A stretch of DNA of 64,000 bases from Acinetobacter nosocomialis NIPH 2119 (GTDB lineage Bacteria; Pseudomonadota; Gammaproteobacteria; Pseudomonadales; Moraxellaceae), in assembly GCF_000368085.1 (NCBI RefSeq), contig NZ_KB849239.1:192544-256543 (forward strand), written 5' to 3'. The notes beneath the pieces are model-generated. The model ran no database searches, was not told the DNA's origin, and was given only the letters and a program-made list of their open reading frames with translations. A program made the translations under genes and the position numbers. Each line of letters starts with the position of its first letter. The first letter of the stretch is position 1. Below, in pieces: positions 8,270 through 16,347 of the stretch.

Positions 8270-9009
8270 TAATTCATCTCCTCAGGTGGAATTGGAATAA
8301 TTTTATATTCCACCTCAAGACGCAACGTCATAATTTCTCTTAACTTTTTAATAAAGTCAGGTTCTTGTTCAGTTTTTTGCTGACGAATCATAATACTGTA
8401 TATATTTTCGAGATCATCATCTGCAAACTGAAAAACAATTTCATTGGGCTGATGCTGACTCAAAATTTTGATCATTTCGTTTTGAGTAGTTTTCCAGACA
8501 TCATCACCTAGCATTTCTTTAATGAGACTACGATTAAGAATCTTGATTGAAAAGACTTCATAGTCTTGTACATTATGGTGATCAAGAAGCTTAAAAAAGC
8601 TACGCTGGAAATATTTCAAAGCGCTGATCGGGAAAATATCGCGGCGATAATTTCGATCATAGCTTTGAATATCTCGATATTTTTGAACATTAATTTCAAT
8701 ATTGTGGCGTACAGCACTTAAAAACAGCGGAATAAGAGGAATAATAAACAGTAAGAGAAGCTGCCGCTCAATGTGCGTTTGCGCTCCTAAGTCGAGTAGA
8801 AAATATACAGCAACTCCAATAAATGCGAGTAAACCTACAATTAAAGACAAGCCAACTTCTAAAAAAGCACCCGAAATTAAAAGAAGAAGAATAAAGATCC
8901 AGCTTCCTCTAAAACTAACAGGCAACCACTCATATGCAACCATTCCCATAAATAGATGTGCTGCGATAATCCATAAGACGAGTGTTCTACCTGGGTTCTT
9001 TTGTTGCAT
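8269..9009 (-). CDS. Four-helix membrane protein with degenerate GGDEF-like domain (PelD-like layout)
   Basis: The N-terminal 100 residues form four hydrophobic segments (about 10-27, 37-54, 56-73, 83-100). After a linker, residues 148-240 can be laid onto a GGDEF domain: the FSIKILN strand, LGDDVWKTTQNEMIKIL where GGDEF proteins have the helix with G-H-x-x-G-D, and FQFADDDLENI where they have RxGGDEF. The signature reads ADDDL at 196-200, so cyclase activity is not expected. PelD of the Pel system has four helices, a GAF domain and a degenerate GGDEF that binds c-di-GMP; this protein has no GAF domain. It is the first gene of the operon. The GGDEF assignment is inferred by eye and needs a profile search. 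Confidence 0.6.
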   Translation of the reverse strand: MQQKNPGRTLVLWIIAAHLFMGMVAYEWLPVSFRGSWIFILLLLISGAFLEVGLSLIVGLLAFIGVAVYFLLDLGAQTHIERQLLLLFIIPLIPLFLSAVRHNIEINVQKYRDIQSYDRNYRRDIFPISALKYFQRSFFKLLDHHNVQDYEVFSIKILNRSLIKEMLGDDVWKTTQNEMIKILSQHQPNEIVFQFADDDLENIYSIMIRQQKTEQEPDFIKKLREIMTLRLEVEYKIIPIPPEEMN

Positions 9010-9203
9010 GCGAGCTATGCTACCTTTTTTGTAATGTTAATTTTTTTATACTTTTATAATGAAAGGTGTCCATTTGCGAAGTTGTTGTTGTTTCTGTCCT
9101 TTTTAAGTATCTGCTATGTTTATTTGTAGATGAAAGTCCCTTTATAGTCAAATCCCGTTTTTATTTTTTAATCAAAAATAAACAGATAAGACGCAATTCT
9201 TAT
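9010..9203. promoter_or_regulatory. Upstream region of the leftward polysaccharide operon
   Basis: This 194-base gap separates the photolyase stop from the start of the leftward operon and must hold that operon's promoter. I see no clear operator, and no convincing intrinsic terminator for phrB. Confidence 0.3.
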
Positions 9204-10646
9204 CTAAATATGCTTGAAAGTTTCAATTGCTTTTAATCGTGTTTCTTTTAAATCTACAATTGGTTTTGGATAATTTAAACTCAAGTTGATTTTGCTTGAG
9301 TAGGGGTCATGAATGGATTTATTGTCCAGATGAGCCAGTTCTTTCACCCATTTACGAATATAGTCCCCATTAGGATCAAATTTTTGTGATTGGGAAATCG
9401 GGTTAAAAATTCTAAAATAAGGCACAGCATCTGTTCCTGTTGAGGCACACCATTGCCACCCCCCATTATTTGCTGCCAAATCTCCATCAATTAAATGTTG
9501 CATAAACCACTGTTCACCAATACGCCAGTCAATCAATAAGTTTTTGCATAAAAACATGGCTGTAATCATACGTACTCGATTATGCATCCAACCTGTTTGT
9601 AAAAGTTGGCGCATCCCGGCATCCACAATAGGAATACCAGTTTGTCCTGTTTGCCAAGCTTTTAGATGCTCTGGATTATGGTTCCATTTAATTTTCTGAG
9701 TATCTTTCTTAAATGGAAGATGCTTAGAAACATACGGAAAATCAAATAAGATGTGCTGGTAGAACTCTCGCCAAATAAGTTCATCTAGCCATGTTTGTTG
9801 ACCTTCATTGTCTAAATGAAAGTTGCCGTGTTGATTACGAAAGAGTGCTTGTAAACACTGCCTTACAGATAAGATTCCAATATTTAAATAAGGAGAAAGT
9901 TTGCTTGTGCCATGCACATGAGGAAAATCTCGCTCAACTTTATAATGGGATACAGAATCTTCGACAAATTGGTCTAGTTGTTCTAATGCATATGACTCGC
10001 CAACAGGCCATAAATCTTGCTGTTCTTTAGAAATAGATGAACAAAATAGTTTTTCAATTTCTGCCAAGTCCACACTTTTTTCATCTAAAAACTCTAATGA
10101 AATTTCATTTTGCTTATGTGGTAAAGGGAAGCATTGAGGTAAACCGCTGGTATTTAGTTTTGCATAACATGCTTTTTTGAATGCACTAAAAACCTGATAG
10201 GGTTGTTGTGATTGATTGCGAATGGAACGTAAAGGGAAAATTGTACGATCATGAAATAAAAAAAGCTCTTTGCTTTCCTTATTTAAAGAATCTTGTACTG
10301 TTTTATCTCTTTTTAATTCATTTGCACCCATTTCAATATTGGCATAGACATTTTCAATATTATATTTCTTGCTGAAATCAGAAATAAACTTAGCAGTATC
10401 TTCCCAATAAGGAATGACTTGGATAACAAGTGGAATATGAAGTGATGCTAATTCTTTTTGAAGCTCTTTGAGCTGCCGTAAATAAAAACTAATTTTTATT
10501 GGAGCATCGTCGTGTTGTTTCCATTGCTCTGGCGATAAGATGACTAATCCAATTGAAGGCCCTTGCTGACAGCCATGCCATAAAGCTGCATGATCATGTA
10601 TTCGTAAATCTTGTCGGAACCAAATCAATTGATAAGCATTTGACAT
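9204..10646 (-). CDS. phrB: Deoxyribodipyrimidine photolyase (class I CPD photolyase)
   Basis: Light-driven repair enzyme that splits cyclobutane pyrimidine dimers using FAD. The 480 residues are the usual length. The N-terminal Rossmann domain starts with LIWFRQDLRIHDHAAL. The C-terminal FAD domain shows DELIWREFYQHIL, RMITAMFL and the DNA photolyase signature GGWQWCASTGTDAVPYFRIFNP in split form. TGIPIVDAGMRQL lies between them. The start at 10646 has a GGA ribosome binding site about 8 bases upstream of a nearby ATG. It is preceded by a strong terminator at 10701-10728, so it is probably its own transcription unit. Confidence 0.95.
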   Translation of the reverse strand: MSNAYQLIWFRQDLRIHDHAALWHGCQQGPSIGLVILSPEQWKQHDDAPIKISFYLRQLKELQKELASLHIPLVIQVIPYWEDTAKFISDFSKKYNIENVYANIEMGANELKRDKTVQDSLNKESKELFLFHDRTIFPLRSIRNQSQQPYQVFSAFKKACYAKLNTSGLPQCFPLPHKQNEISLEFLDEKSVDLAEIEKLFCSSISKEQQDLWPVGESYALEQLDQFVEDSVSHYKVERDFPHVHGTSKLSPYLNIGILSVRQCLQALFRNQHGNFHLDNEGQQTWLDELIWREFYQHILFDFPYVSKHLPFKKDTQKIKWNHNPEHLKAWQTGQTGIPIVDAGMRQLLQTGWMHNRVRMITAMFLCKNLLIDWRIGEQWFMQHLIDGDLAANNGGWQWCASTGTDAVPYFRIFNPISQSQKFDPNGDYIRKWVKELAHLDNKSIHDPYSSKINLSLNYPKPIVDLKETRLKAIETFKHI

Positions 10647-10700
10647 GCATAGTCCAATAATAAATTAACTTACTGAATATTATATAAAATAAACGCATAA

Positions 10701-10728
10701 AAAAAGCAAAGCCGAAGCTTTGCTTTTT
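10701..10728 (-). terminator. Rho-independent terminator after the SlyD-like gene
   Basis: Perfect 12-base stem AAAAAGCAAAGC / GCTTTGCTTTTT around a four-base loop. Read on the minus strand the loop is TTCG, the unusually stable tetraloop, and the hairpin is followed by a run of T. It sits just downstream of the leftward isomerase gene. Confidence 0.9.
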
Positions 10729-10748
10729 ATCATCTTGTGAAAGATGAA

Positions 10749-11231
10749 TTAGTGGTGGTGACCACCTGCACCATGTACGTGACCGTGATCTAACTCTTCT
10801 TGAGAAGCTTCACGGATTTCTACGATTTCAACTTCAAAAGTTAAATCTTGGCCAGCAAGTGGGAAGTTTGCATCAACTACAACGTTGTCGCCTTCAACCG
10901 CTTTAACAGTAACGATTTGAACGCCGTCATCTGTTTGAGCTTGGAATTGCATACCAGGTTGAATGTTATCAACACCTTGGAACATTTGAGCTGGAACTTC
11001 TTGTACTAGGTCTGGGTTGTATTCGCCATAACCTTCAGCAGCTGGTACGTTTACAGTGAATTTATCACCAACAGTTTTACCAGTTAATGCATTTTCTAAA
11101 CCTGGAATGATATTGCCTGCGCCATGCAAATAGGCAAGTGGTTCACCTTGAGATTGATCAAGTGTTTCACCCTCAGCGTTTGTTAATTTATAGTGGAATG
11201 AAACCACGTGGTTATTTGCAATTGCAGTCAT
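10749..11231 (-). CDS. slyD: FKBP-type peptidyl-prolyl isomerase, SlyD-like
   Basis: Cytosolic peptidyl-prolyl cis-trans isomerase and chaperone. Its 160 residues contain an FKBP core interrupted by the insert-in-flap domain typical of SlyD (about 70-125). Core motifs include TLDQSQGEPLAYLHGAGNIIPGLE and EGYGEYNP. The C-terminus is histidine-rich (HGHVHGAGGHHH), as in SlyD proteins that bind nickel, but shorter than in E. coli. The longest frame begins at a TTG at 11252; ATG 11231 is preferred because it gives the standard N-terminus MTAIANNHVV and has GGA eight bases upstream. It is monocistronic, with a strong terminator downstream. Confidence 0.9.
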   Translation of the reverse strand: MTAIANNHVVSFHYKLTNAEGETLDQSQGEPLAYLHGAGNIIPGLENALTGKTVGDKFTVNVPAAEGYGEYNPDLVQEVPAQMFQGVDNIQPGMQFQAQTDDGVQIVTVKAVEGDNVVVDANFPLAGQDLTFEVEIVEIREASQEELDHGHVHGAGGHHH

Positions 11232-11366
11232 GTTTTTGATCCATTCAATCAATTAAAGCGTACATCATAAAGTGAAAAATAAATTTTGTAGACTACAAAA
11301 TCTCAATCTTTAACACTTTTTCTAATGCGTTTTTATCTATATAGGGATGAACTTAAAAAATTCAAC

Positions 11367-12653
11367 TCAATACAGCTTAATTTTTGGACGTACTCGTCTT
11401 GTAAGTAAATCTTTCACTGTGAGTAGTCCAGCTTGAGTGTATCCATGAATTGTTGCTTGATGTAAACGATATAAAGATACGTACATCGTTTTAGCAATAT
11501 ATCCTTGTACACTGACATCCCCTAGCAATTCTCCAACGGCTTTATTACGACTTAAAGACACAAGCGAACCTTTGTCGTTAAATGTAAACATTGGCTGTGA
11601 GCGGTCATTCAGCCGAGCAGCCATTGCATCGACTAAAAAGCTTGCTTGTTGACTGGCAACTTGAGCACGTGGTCCGAGTGGGGGATTTCTTGCGTCGAGT
11701 TGACAGTGTGCACAATCACCGAAAGCAAATACATTTGGATCGGAGTAAGTTTGCAGAGTTGCGTAGACCATTAAACGATTAATATTGTCACGTTCAAAAT
11801 CAGTAAAACTTTCAAGAACTTTTGGCGCTTTTACGCCAGCTGCCCATACCGTAATATCACTTGTGAGTTGATTACCGTTGCTGAAATAAATGCAGTGTTT
11901 ATCAACTTTTTCAACGCGGTGTTGAGTTAAAATTTCGATGCCCATTTTTTGGAGCTGTTTTGCACTATGCTCAGCCGTTTTTTCACTTAAAGCAGGCAGG
12001 ATTCGTTCTGATGCTTCAATCAGTGTGATTTTGACCTGTTTAGGATGGATCTTTTTCAAACCATAGCGATAAAAGTTTTTGGTTGTTTCAATCAGTTCTG
12101 CTGCAAGTTCAACCCCAGTTGCACCCGCACCAATGATTCCAATATTTAACGTGCGTTGATCTGGTTGATTTTGCGCTTCGATATATAAATGTAAAAGATC
12201 TTGCTGGAAAATATCTGCTTGTTTTCGGCTATCGAGGAAATGACAGTTTTCGCGTACCCCAGGTGTGTTAAAGTCATTTGACACTGAACCAAGCGCTAAA
12301 ATAAGCGTGTCATAATTCAGTTGTTGAACATGCGTGTTTTGTTCTTTGGATACTTGAGGTGGTACGACATCTATTATTTTTTGATCTTTGTGTATCGCAA
12401 CAAGTGTTCCTAATACAAACTCGTAATGATGTTTTTCTGCATGGGCAAAATAATTGGTTTGTTCTTCGTGAGGGTTTAAGGAACCCGCAGCAATTTCATG
12501 AAGTAGAGGTTTCCAGATATGAGTCAAATTTTGGTCGACTAATGTAATTTTAGCTTTACCACTTTTCCCAAAAGTTTCACCGAGTTGTGTGGCAAGTTCT
12601 AAACCACCCGCACCACCACCGACAATAACAATATGATGTAAACTTTCGGCCAT
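11367..12653 (-). CDS. ndh: Type II NADH:quinone oxidoreductase
   Basis: Single-subunit, non-proton-pumping NADH dehydrogenase that passes electrons from NADH through FAD to quinone at the inner membrane. About 428 residues. Two dinucleotide-binding motifs are clear: IVIVGGGAGGLELA at the N-terminus for FAD and IGIIGAGATGVELAAEL near residue 175 for NADH. VFAFGDCAH is the second FAD-contacting motif, and GPRAQVASQQA follows. The longest frame starts at GTG 12662, which lies inside the ribosome binding site AGGTGA of ATG 12653, so the ATG is chosen. It faces the same way as its neighbours but is separated from dacD by a terminator. Confidence 0.93.
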   Translation of the reverse strand: MAESLHHIVIVGGGAGGLELATQLGETFGKSGKAKITLVDQNLTHIWKPLLHEIAAGSLNPHEEQTNYFAHAEKHHYEFVLGTLVAIHKDQKIIDVVPPQVSKEQNTHVQQLNYDTLILALGSVSNDFNTPGVRENCHFLDSRKQADIFQQDLLHLYIEAQNQPDQRTLNIGIIGAGATGVELAAELIETTKNFYRYGLKKIHPKQVKITLIEASERILPALSEKTAEHSAKQLQKMGIEILTQHRVEKVDKHCIYFSNGNQLTSDITVWAAGVKAPKVLESFTDFERDNINRLMVYATLQTYSDPNVFAFGDCAHCQLDARNPPLGPRAQVASQQASFLVDAMAARLNDRSQPMFTFNDKGSLVSLSRNKAVGELLGDVSVQGYIAKTMYVSLYRLHQATIHGYTQAGLLTVKDLLTRRVRPKIKLY

Positions 12654-12681
12654 TTTTATCACCTAATTATTTTTCTATAAA

Positions 12682-12709
12682 AAAAGATGGCTAAATTATG
12701 CCATCTTTT
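12682..12709 (-). terminator. Terminator downstream of the D,D-carboxypeptidase gene
   Basis: Ten-base stem AAAAGATGGC / GCCATCTTTT with an eight-base loop. On the minus strand it is followed by a run of T. It lies between dacD and ndh. Confidence 0.85.
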
Positions 12710-12751
12710 ATTTATAAAATTTATTGTGCCTCTGTGCACAATTTGATGTTT

Positions 12752-14071
12752 TTAGTGCGAATCTACCGGGTAAAGTTTTGCGGCACTATGGTTGCTCGAT
12801 GAAAAAATAGAGAACAAATTTGAGAACCACATCACGATTCTTTGGAAAATATTCGCTTCTTCAATATGCACATCATTTTCAATCTGTAAGCTGCGAATCA
12901 GCTGATTATTTTGATAAATTGAAACAGTTGCCAAGTTCATGGCTTTCATTAAAGGCGCAGTTAACTTTTGCTCATTTAACTGAATATTTACACGAGTTTG
13001 GGTTGTTTCAAGTGGAACAATAGTCTTCAGTTGCTTATTGCTATCAAGAACTTGAATTCGCTGTGTAGCGTAGTCAAATGTATTTAAATCAATTGGTGCT
13101 GGCTCAGCATATAAAGAAGTTGTGACAATGGTCGGCTGCTTAGTTTCTACTTTAAACATTTTTAAAGTTGATTTAATGACAGGTAGTTCAGCAATCAATT
13201 TTTGTTCAGGAATAACCACTTCATCACGTGTATACGCATAAGCAAGATTCATTAATTTATCGGCAATCTCAGCACGTTTCACGGCACTTGGTGTACCTAA
13301 AACAATAACCAGTAAACGTCTTTGCGGTAAGTTTGGTGAAAATGAAGGACGTGAAGCCGTTAGAGCCAAGTTATAACCTGCTGCTTTGGTATAGCCAGTT
13401 TTTAAACCATCTACAGATGGATCATATTTCAGAGCAAGGTTAGTTGCATGGTGAAAACGTTGATTGTAGCTAAAGCTTGGCATTTTTGAATAATGTAAAT
13501 ATTCAGGAGTTTGGTGAATCACTGCCTGACTTAATAAGCTTAAATCATGCGCTGTCGTGTAATGATCAGGCATTGTAATCCCGGCAGGATTACTAAAATG
13601 CGTGTCTTTCATGCCTAAAGCTTGAGCTTCTTGGTTCATACGTTGTACAAAATGAGGCACATCACCAGAAATTTTTTCGGCTAAAGTCACAGCTGCATCA
13701 TTTGCCGACATCACAATTAAACCAGCCAAAAGCTGATCAACTGAAATTTGCTCGCCTGCTTTAAGGTACATTTGTGATTCATCCCACTGCACCACGCTTA
13801 CGACTGGTGTTGCGGTAATGACTTCGTTCAGTTTTAGCTTTCCAGCCTTAATCTCTTTTAATGCAATGTAGGCAACCATCATTTTGGTTAAAGATGCTGG
13901 CGCACGTTGTACATGACTATTATGCTCAGCAATGATTTGTCCAGATTGAGTGTCTACAATTGTCCATGCAGCGGCTTCAACACTTTCAGGAGCAATATTA
14001 AGTAGAGCAGCATTGGTAAGAGTAGTACAGAAAATACTAAACAGTGTAAAAAGAGATAGGAAGAATTTCAC
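12752..14071 (-). CDS. dacD: D-alanyl-D-alanine carboxypeptidase (PBP5/6 family)
   Basis: Periplasmic penicillin-binding protein that removes the terminal D-Ala from peptidoglycan stem peptides. It has a signal peptide (about 1-21), then a peptidase S11 domain with all three active-site motifs: SLTK at 60-63, SAN at 122-124 and KTG at 224-226. A beta-rich C-terminal domain (about 290-380) follows, and the end (about 405-425) is hydrophobic or amphipathic, as in membrane-anchoring tails of this family. The 439 residues are longer than typical DacA/DacC and fit the Acinetobacter PBP6b-type enzyme, so the symbol dacD is used with moderate confidence. Confidence 0.88.
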   Translation of the reverse strand: MKFFLSLFTLFSIFCTTLTNAALLNIAPESVEAAAWTIVDTQSGQIIAEHNSHVQRAPASLTKMMVAYIALKEIKAGKLKLNEVITATPVVSVVQWDESQMYLKAGEQISVDQLLAGLIVMSANDAAVTLAEKISGDVPHFVQRMNQEAQALGMKDTHFSNPAGITMPDHYTTAHDLSLLSQAVIHQTPEYLHYSKMPSFSYNQRFHHATNLALKYDPSVDGLKTGYTKAAGYNLALTASRPSFSPNLPQRRLLVIVLGTPSAVKRAEIADKLMNLAYAYTRDEVVIPEQKLIAELPVIKSTLKMFKVETKQPTIVTTSLYAEPAPIDLNTFDYATQRIQVLDSNKQLKTIVPLETTQTRVNIQLNEQKLTAPLMKAMNLATVSIYQNNQLIRSLQIENDVHIEEANIFQRIVMWFSNLFSIFSSSNHSAAKLYPVDSH

Positions 14072-14242
14072 TAGGTGACCTTGACGTTTACTGGCAAATA
14101 CGGAACACAGATGCCCAGCATGCTATGCCTTTTTTTTGTAGAAGGCTAGTGTGAATTGTTGCCAAAAAATACATCTACGCAAGTCGATACAAAAAAGTGA
14201 TAATCTAATGTGAAACCGTTCTTATTTTAAATTGAAGAATTT

Positions 14243-15946
14243 ATGTTGCATTATCAAATAGAGTTCGATGATTACAAACAACACCTTGTTCACGTAACAA
14301 TTCGTTTTTTAGCGAATCCAAATCAGGAACTATGGTTACCAACGTGGATTCCAGGCAGTTATTTAATTCGTGAGTTTTCTAAGCATATTGAGGCTGTAAA
14401 GGCCTATGATGAAGCTGGACGCATGCTCAATATTAAAAAAACTGAAAAAAATCGCTGGCGGTTATTTAATACCGATCATGAGTTAATTACTGTTGAATAC
14501 GATGCGTATGCTTATGATTTGTCGGTACGTGGTGCTTATGTAGATCAAACGCGTCTATATATTAACCCTGCCTGTGTGTGTCTAGGCTTGGAAGGTCAAG
14601 AGCAATCTGCTTGTGAAGTAGAAGTCTTTTTGCCTGATGAGCTGAAACACTTTCAATTAGCAACTGGTTTAGCTTCAAAAAGCTTAGTTAAGGGACGTTT
14701 TACCTTAAAAGCTGATCATTATGATCAACTCATAGATAGTCCATTTGAACTTGCGGAGCAAACACGTTTTAGCTTCGAAGCTCATGGAATTGAACATGAG
14801 TTTGCAATTTCTGGACAGCACAATACCAATGTAGAACGTTTAAAAACAGACATTGAAAAAATTTGTGCAGCCGAAATTGAAATGTTTGGTTCAGCTCCAT
14901 TTAAAAACTATACCTTTATGACGATAGCTACAGGGAATAGTTATGGTGGCTTAGAGCATTGCAACAGCACAAGTTTGATTACACCACGTGATGATTTACC
15001 AAAATCGAATGAACCAACTGAACCTTCGAAAGATTATCAACGTTTCTTAGGTTTATGTAGCCACGAGTATTTTCATTCTTGGTTAGTGAAGTTTATCCGT
15101 CCAGAAAACTTTGCAAACTATAATCTTCATCAAGAAGGTTATACCTCGCTATTGTGGATCTTTGAAGGGTTTACTTCATATTATGATGATCTCATTTTAT
15201 TACGTAGCGGTGTGATTTCTCAGAAGTCTTATCTAGATTTGTTGAAGTCACAGCTTGATCGTTATTTACAAAATCCGGGGCGCTTTGTTCAAACAGTAGC
15301 TGAATCAAGTTTTGATGCATGGATTAAGTTTTATCGTCCAGATGAAAATACGAATAATGCCGGTACGAGCTATTACAACAAAGGCGCATTAGTTGCCTTA
15401 TGTCTAGATTTAGGCTTACGTTTACGTGGTTCCAGTCTAGATGCCTTAATGCGTCGTTTGTATGAAAACACGCAAAATGGTATTCAGGTCAATGAGCGTA
15501 CTGTTTTTGATTTATGTGAAGAGTTAACTGGCGATAGTTGGGTTGAGCAGATTAATCATTTGATTAATACCACTGAAGAATTACCCCTTGATCAGTTATT
15601 TCCTGAGTTTGGTTTAAGCTATACGCTTAAAAATGATAAGACCTTGGCTTATGGCTTAAAGTTAACTGATAAGCCGGAGGGCGTATTAGTACAAAATGCT
15701 CACCGTGAAGGAGCTGGTGCAAAAGCTGGTATTTCTGCCAATGATGTCATTATTGCAATTGATGGATTAAAAGCGACCACAAAACTTATTGAGAAATATG
15801 CTAAACAAAAGGGCAGTTATCCAATCTTGGCATTCCGCCGAGATGAGTTGTTATCATTTGAGGTTACAGGTGACAGTATCAACTTAACTGAAGTTGAACT
15901 TGTTGTTGAAGATCAAAGCAAAGCTGATAAATGGTTAAAAGCCTAA
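14243..15946 (+). CDS. M61 family metallopeptidase with PDZ domain
   Basis: Predicted zinc aminopeptidase of the M61 (glycyl aminopeptidase) family, 567 residues. The N-terminal beta domain has the family features LWLPTWIPGSYLIREFSKH and NPACVCLG. The catalytic motif HEYFH lies at 274-278, with a downstream glutamate in LWIFEGFTSYYDD as the expected third zinc ligand. A PDZ domain occupies the C-terminal 100 residues (GVLVQNAHREGAGAKAGI, then NDVIIAIDG). No signal peptide is visible, so it is probably cytosolic. It starts at ATG 14243, divergent from dacD, and ends at a strong terminator. Confidence 0.92.
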   Translation: MLHYQIEFDDYKQHLVHVTIRFLANPNQELWLPTWIPGSYLIREFSKHIEAVKAYDEAGRMLNIKKTEKNRWRLFNTDHELITVEYDAYAYDLSVRGAYVDQTRLYINPACVCLGLEGQEQSACEVEVFLPDELKHFQLATGLASKSLVKGRFTLKADHYDQLIDSPFELAEQTRFSFEAHGIEHEFAISGQHNTNVERLKTDIEKICAAEIEMFGSAPFKNYTFMTIATGNSYGGLEHCNSTSLITPRDDLPKSNEPTEPSKDYQRFLGLCSHEYFHSWLVKFIRPENFANYNLHQEGYTSLLWIFEGFTSYYDDLILLRSGVISQKSYLDLLKSQLDRYLQNPGRFVQTVAESSFDAWIKFYRPDENTNNAGTSYYNKGALVALCLDLGLRLRGSSLDALMRRLYENTQNGIQVNERTVFDLCEELTGDSWVEQINHLINTTEELPLDQLFPEFGLSYTLKNDKTLAYGLKLTDKPEGVLVQNAHREGAGAKAGISANDVIIAIDGLKATTKLIEKYAKQKGSYPILAFRRDELLSFEVTGDSINLTEVELVVEDQSKADKWLKA

Positions 15947-15966
15947 ATAACAGTGAATTAATTTAT

Positions 15967-15997
15967 AAAAAACCGATGTTCCGTACATCGGTTTTTT
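15967..15997 (+). terminator. Terminator of the M61 peptidase gene
   Basis: Perfect 13-base stem AAAAAACCGATGT / ACATCGGTTTTTT with a five-base loop, 20 bases after the stop codon. Confidence 0.92.
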
Positions 15998-16347
15998 ACT
16001 TTTTAGTAGATTATAAAAATTGAAATAGGTGTTATCTTTGAGTTTATTTTGAATGAAAAGTATAATATTTGTCAGAACTCTGAAAGATATCTCATGTAAT
16101 TTAACAATGTCCTATATCTAAAAAGTTGGTAAACATGCATGTATTACCATAAGTTAGGTATAAGATTATTATCAATAGATTTAAATTATGTATTATTTCG
16201 CTGCGAAATGTCGTTATCACTGGATATTTCGTTGACTGAAAGCCAATGAGAGCCGATACTCTCAGGGTTTTATTTAAGCATATCGGTTCGTAGGTACTGG
16301 GCCAAAAGCTCGGTCCTCAAAACTCAATTCAACGGAAGGGGCTATAT
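15998..16347 (+). promoter_or_regulatory. Long structured leader region of the monomeric isocitrate dehydrogenase gene
   Basis: About 350 bases without a gene. The proximal part can fold in alternative ways: GAGAG (16248-16252) pairs with CTCTC (16259-16263), and the loop of that hairpin, CCGATA (16253-16258), can instead pair with TATCGG (16281-16286). A further GGGCC/GGTCC stem (16299-16303 / 16312-16316) lies closer to the gene. The ribosome binding site GGAAGGGG follows at about 16333-16341. Mutually exclusive hairpins suggest leader-mediated control, but no known riboswitch class is recognised. Confidence 0.4.
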
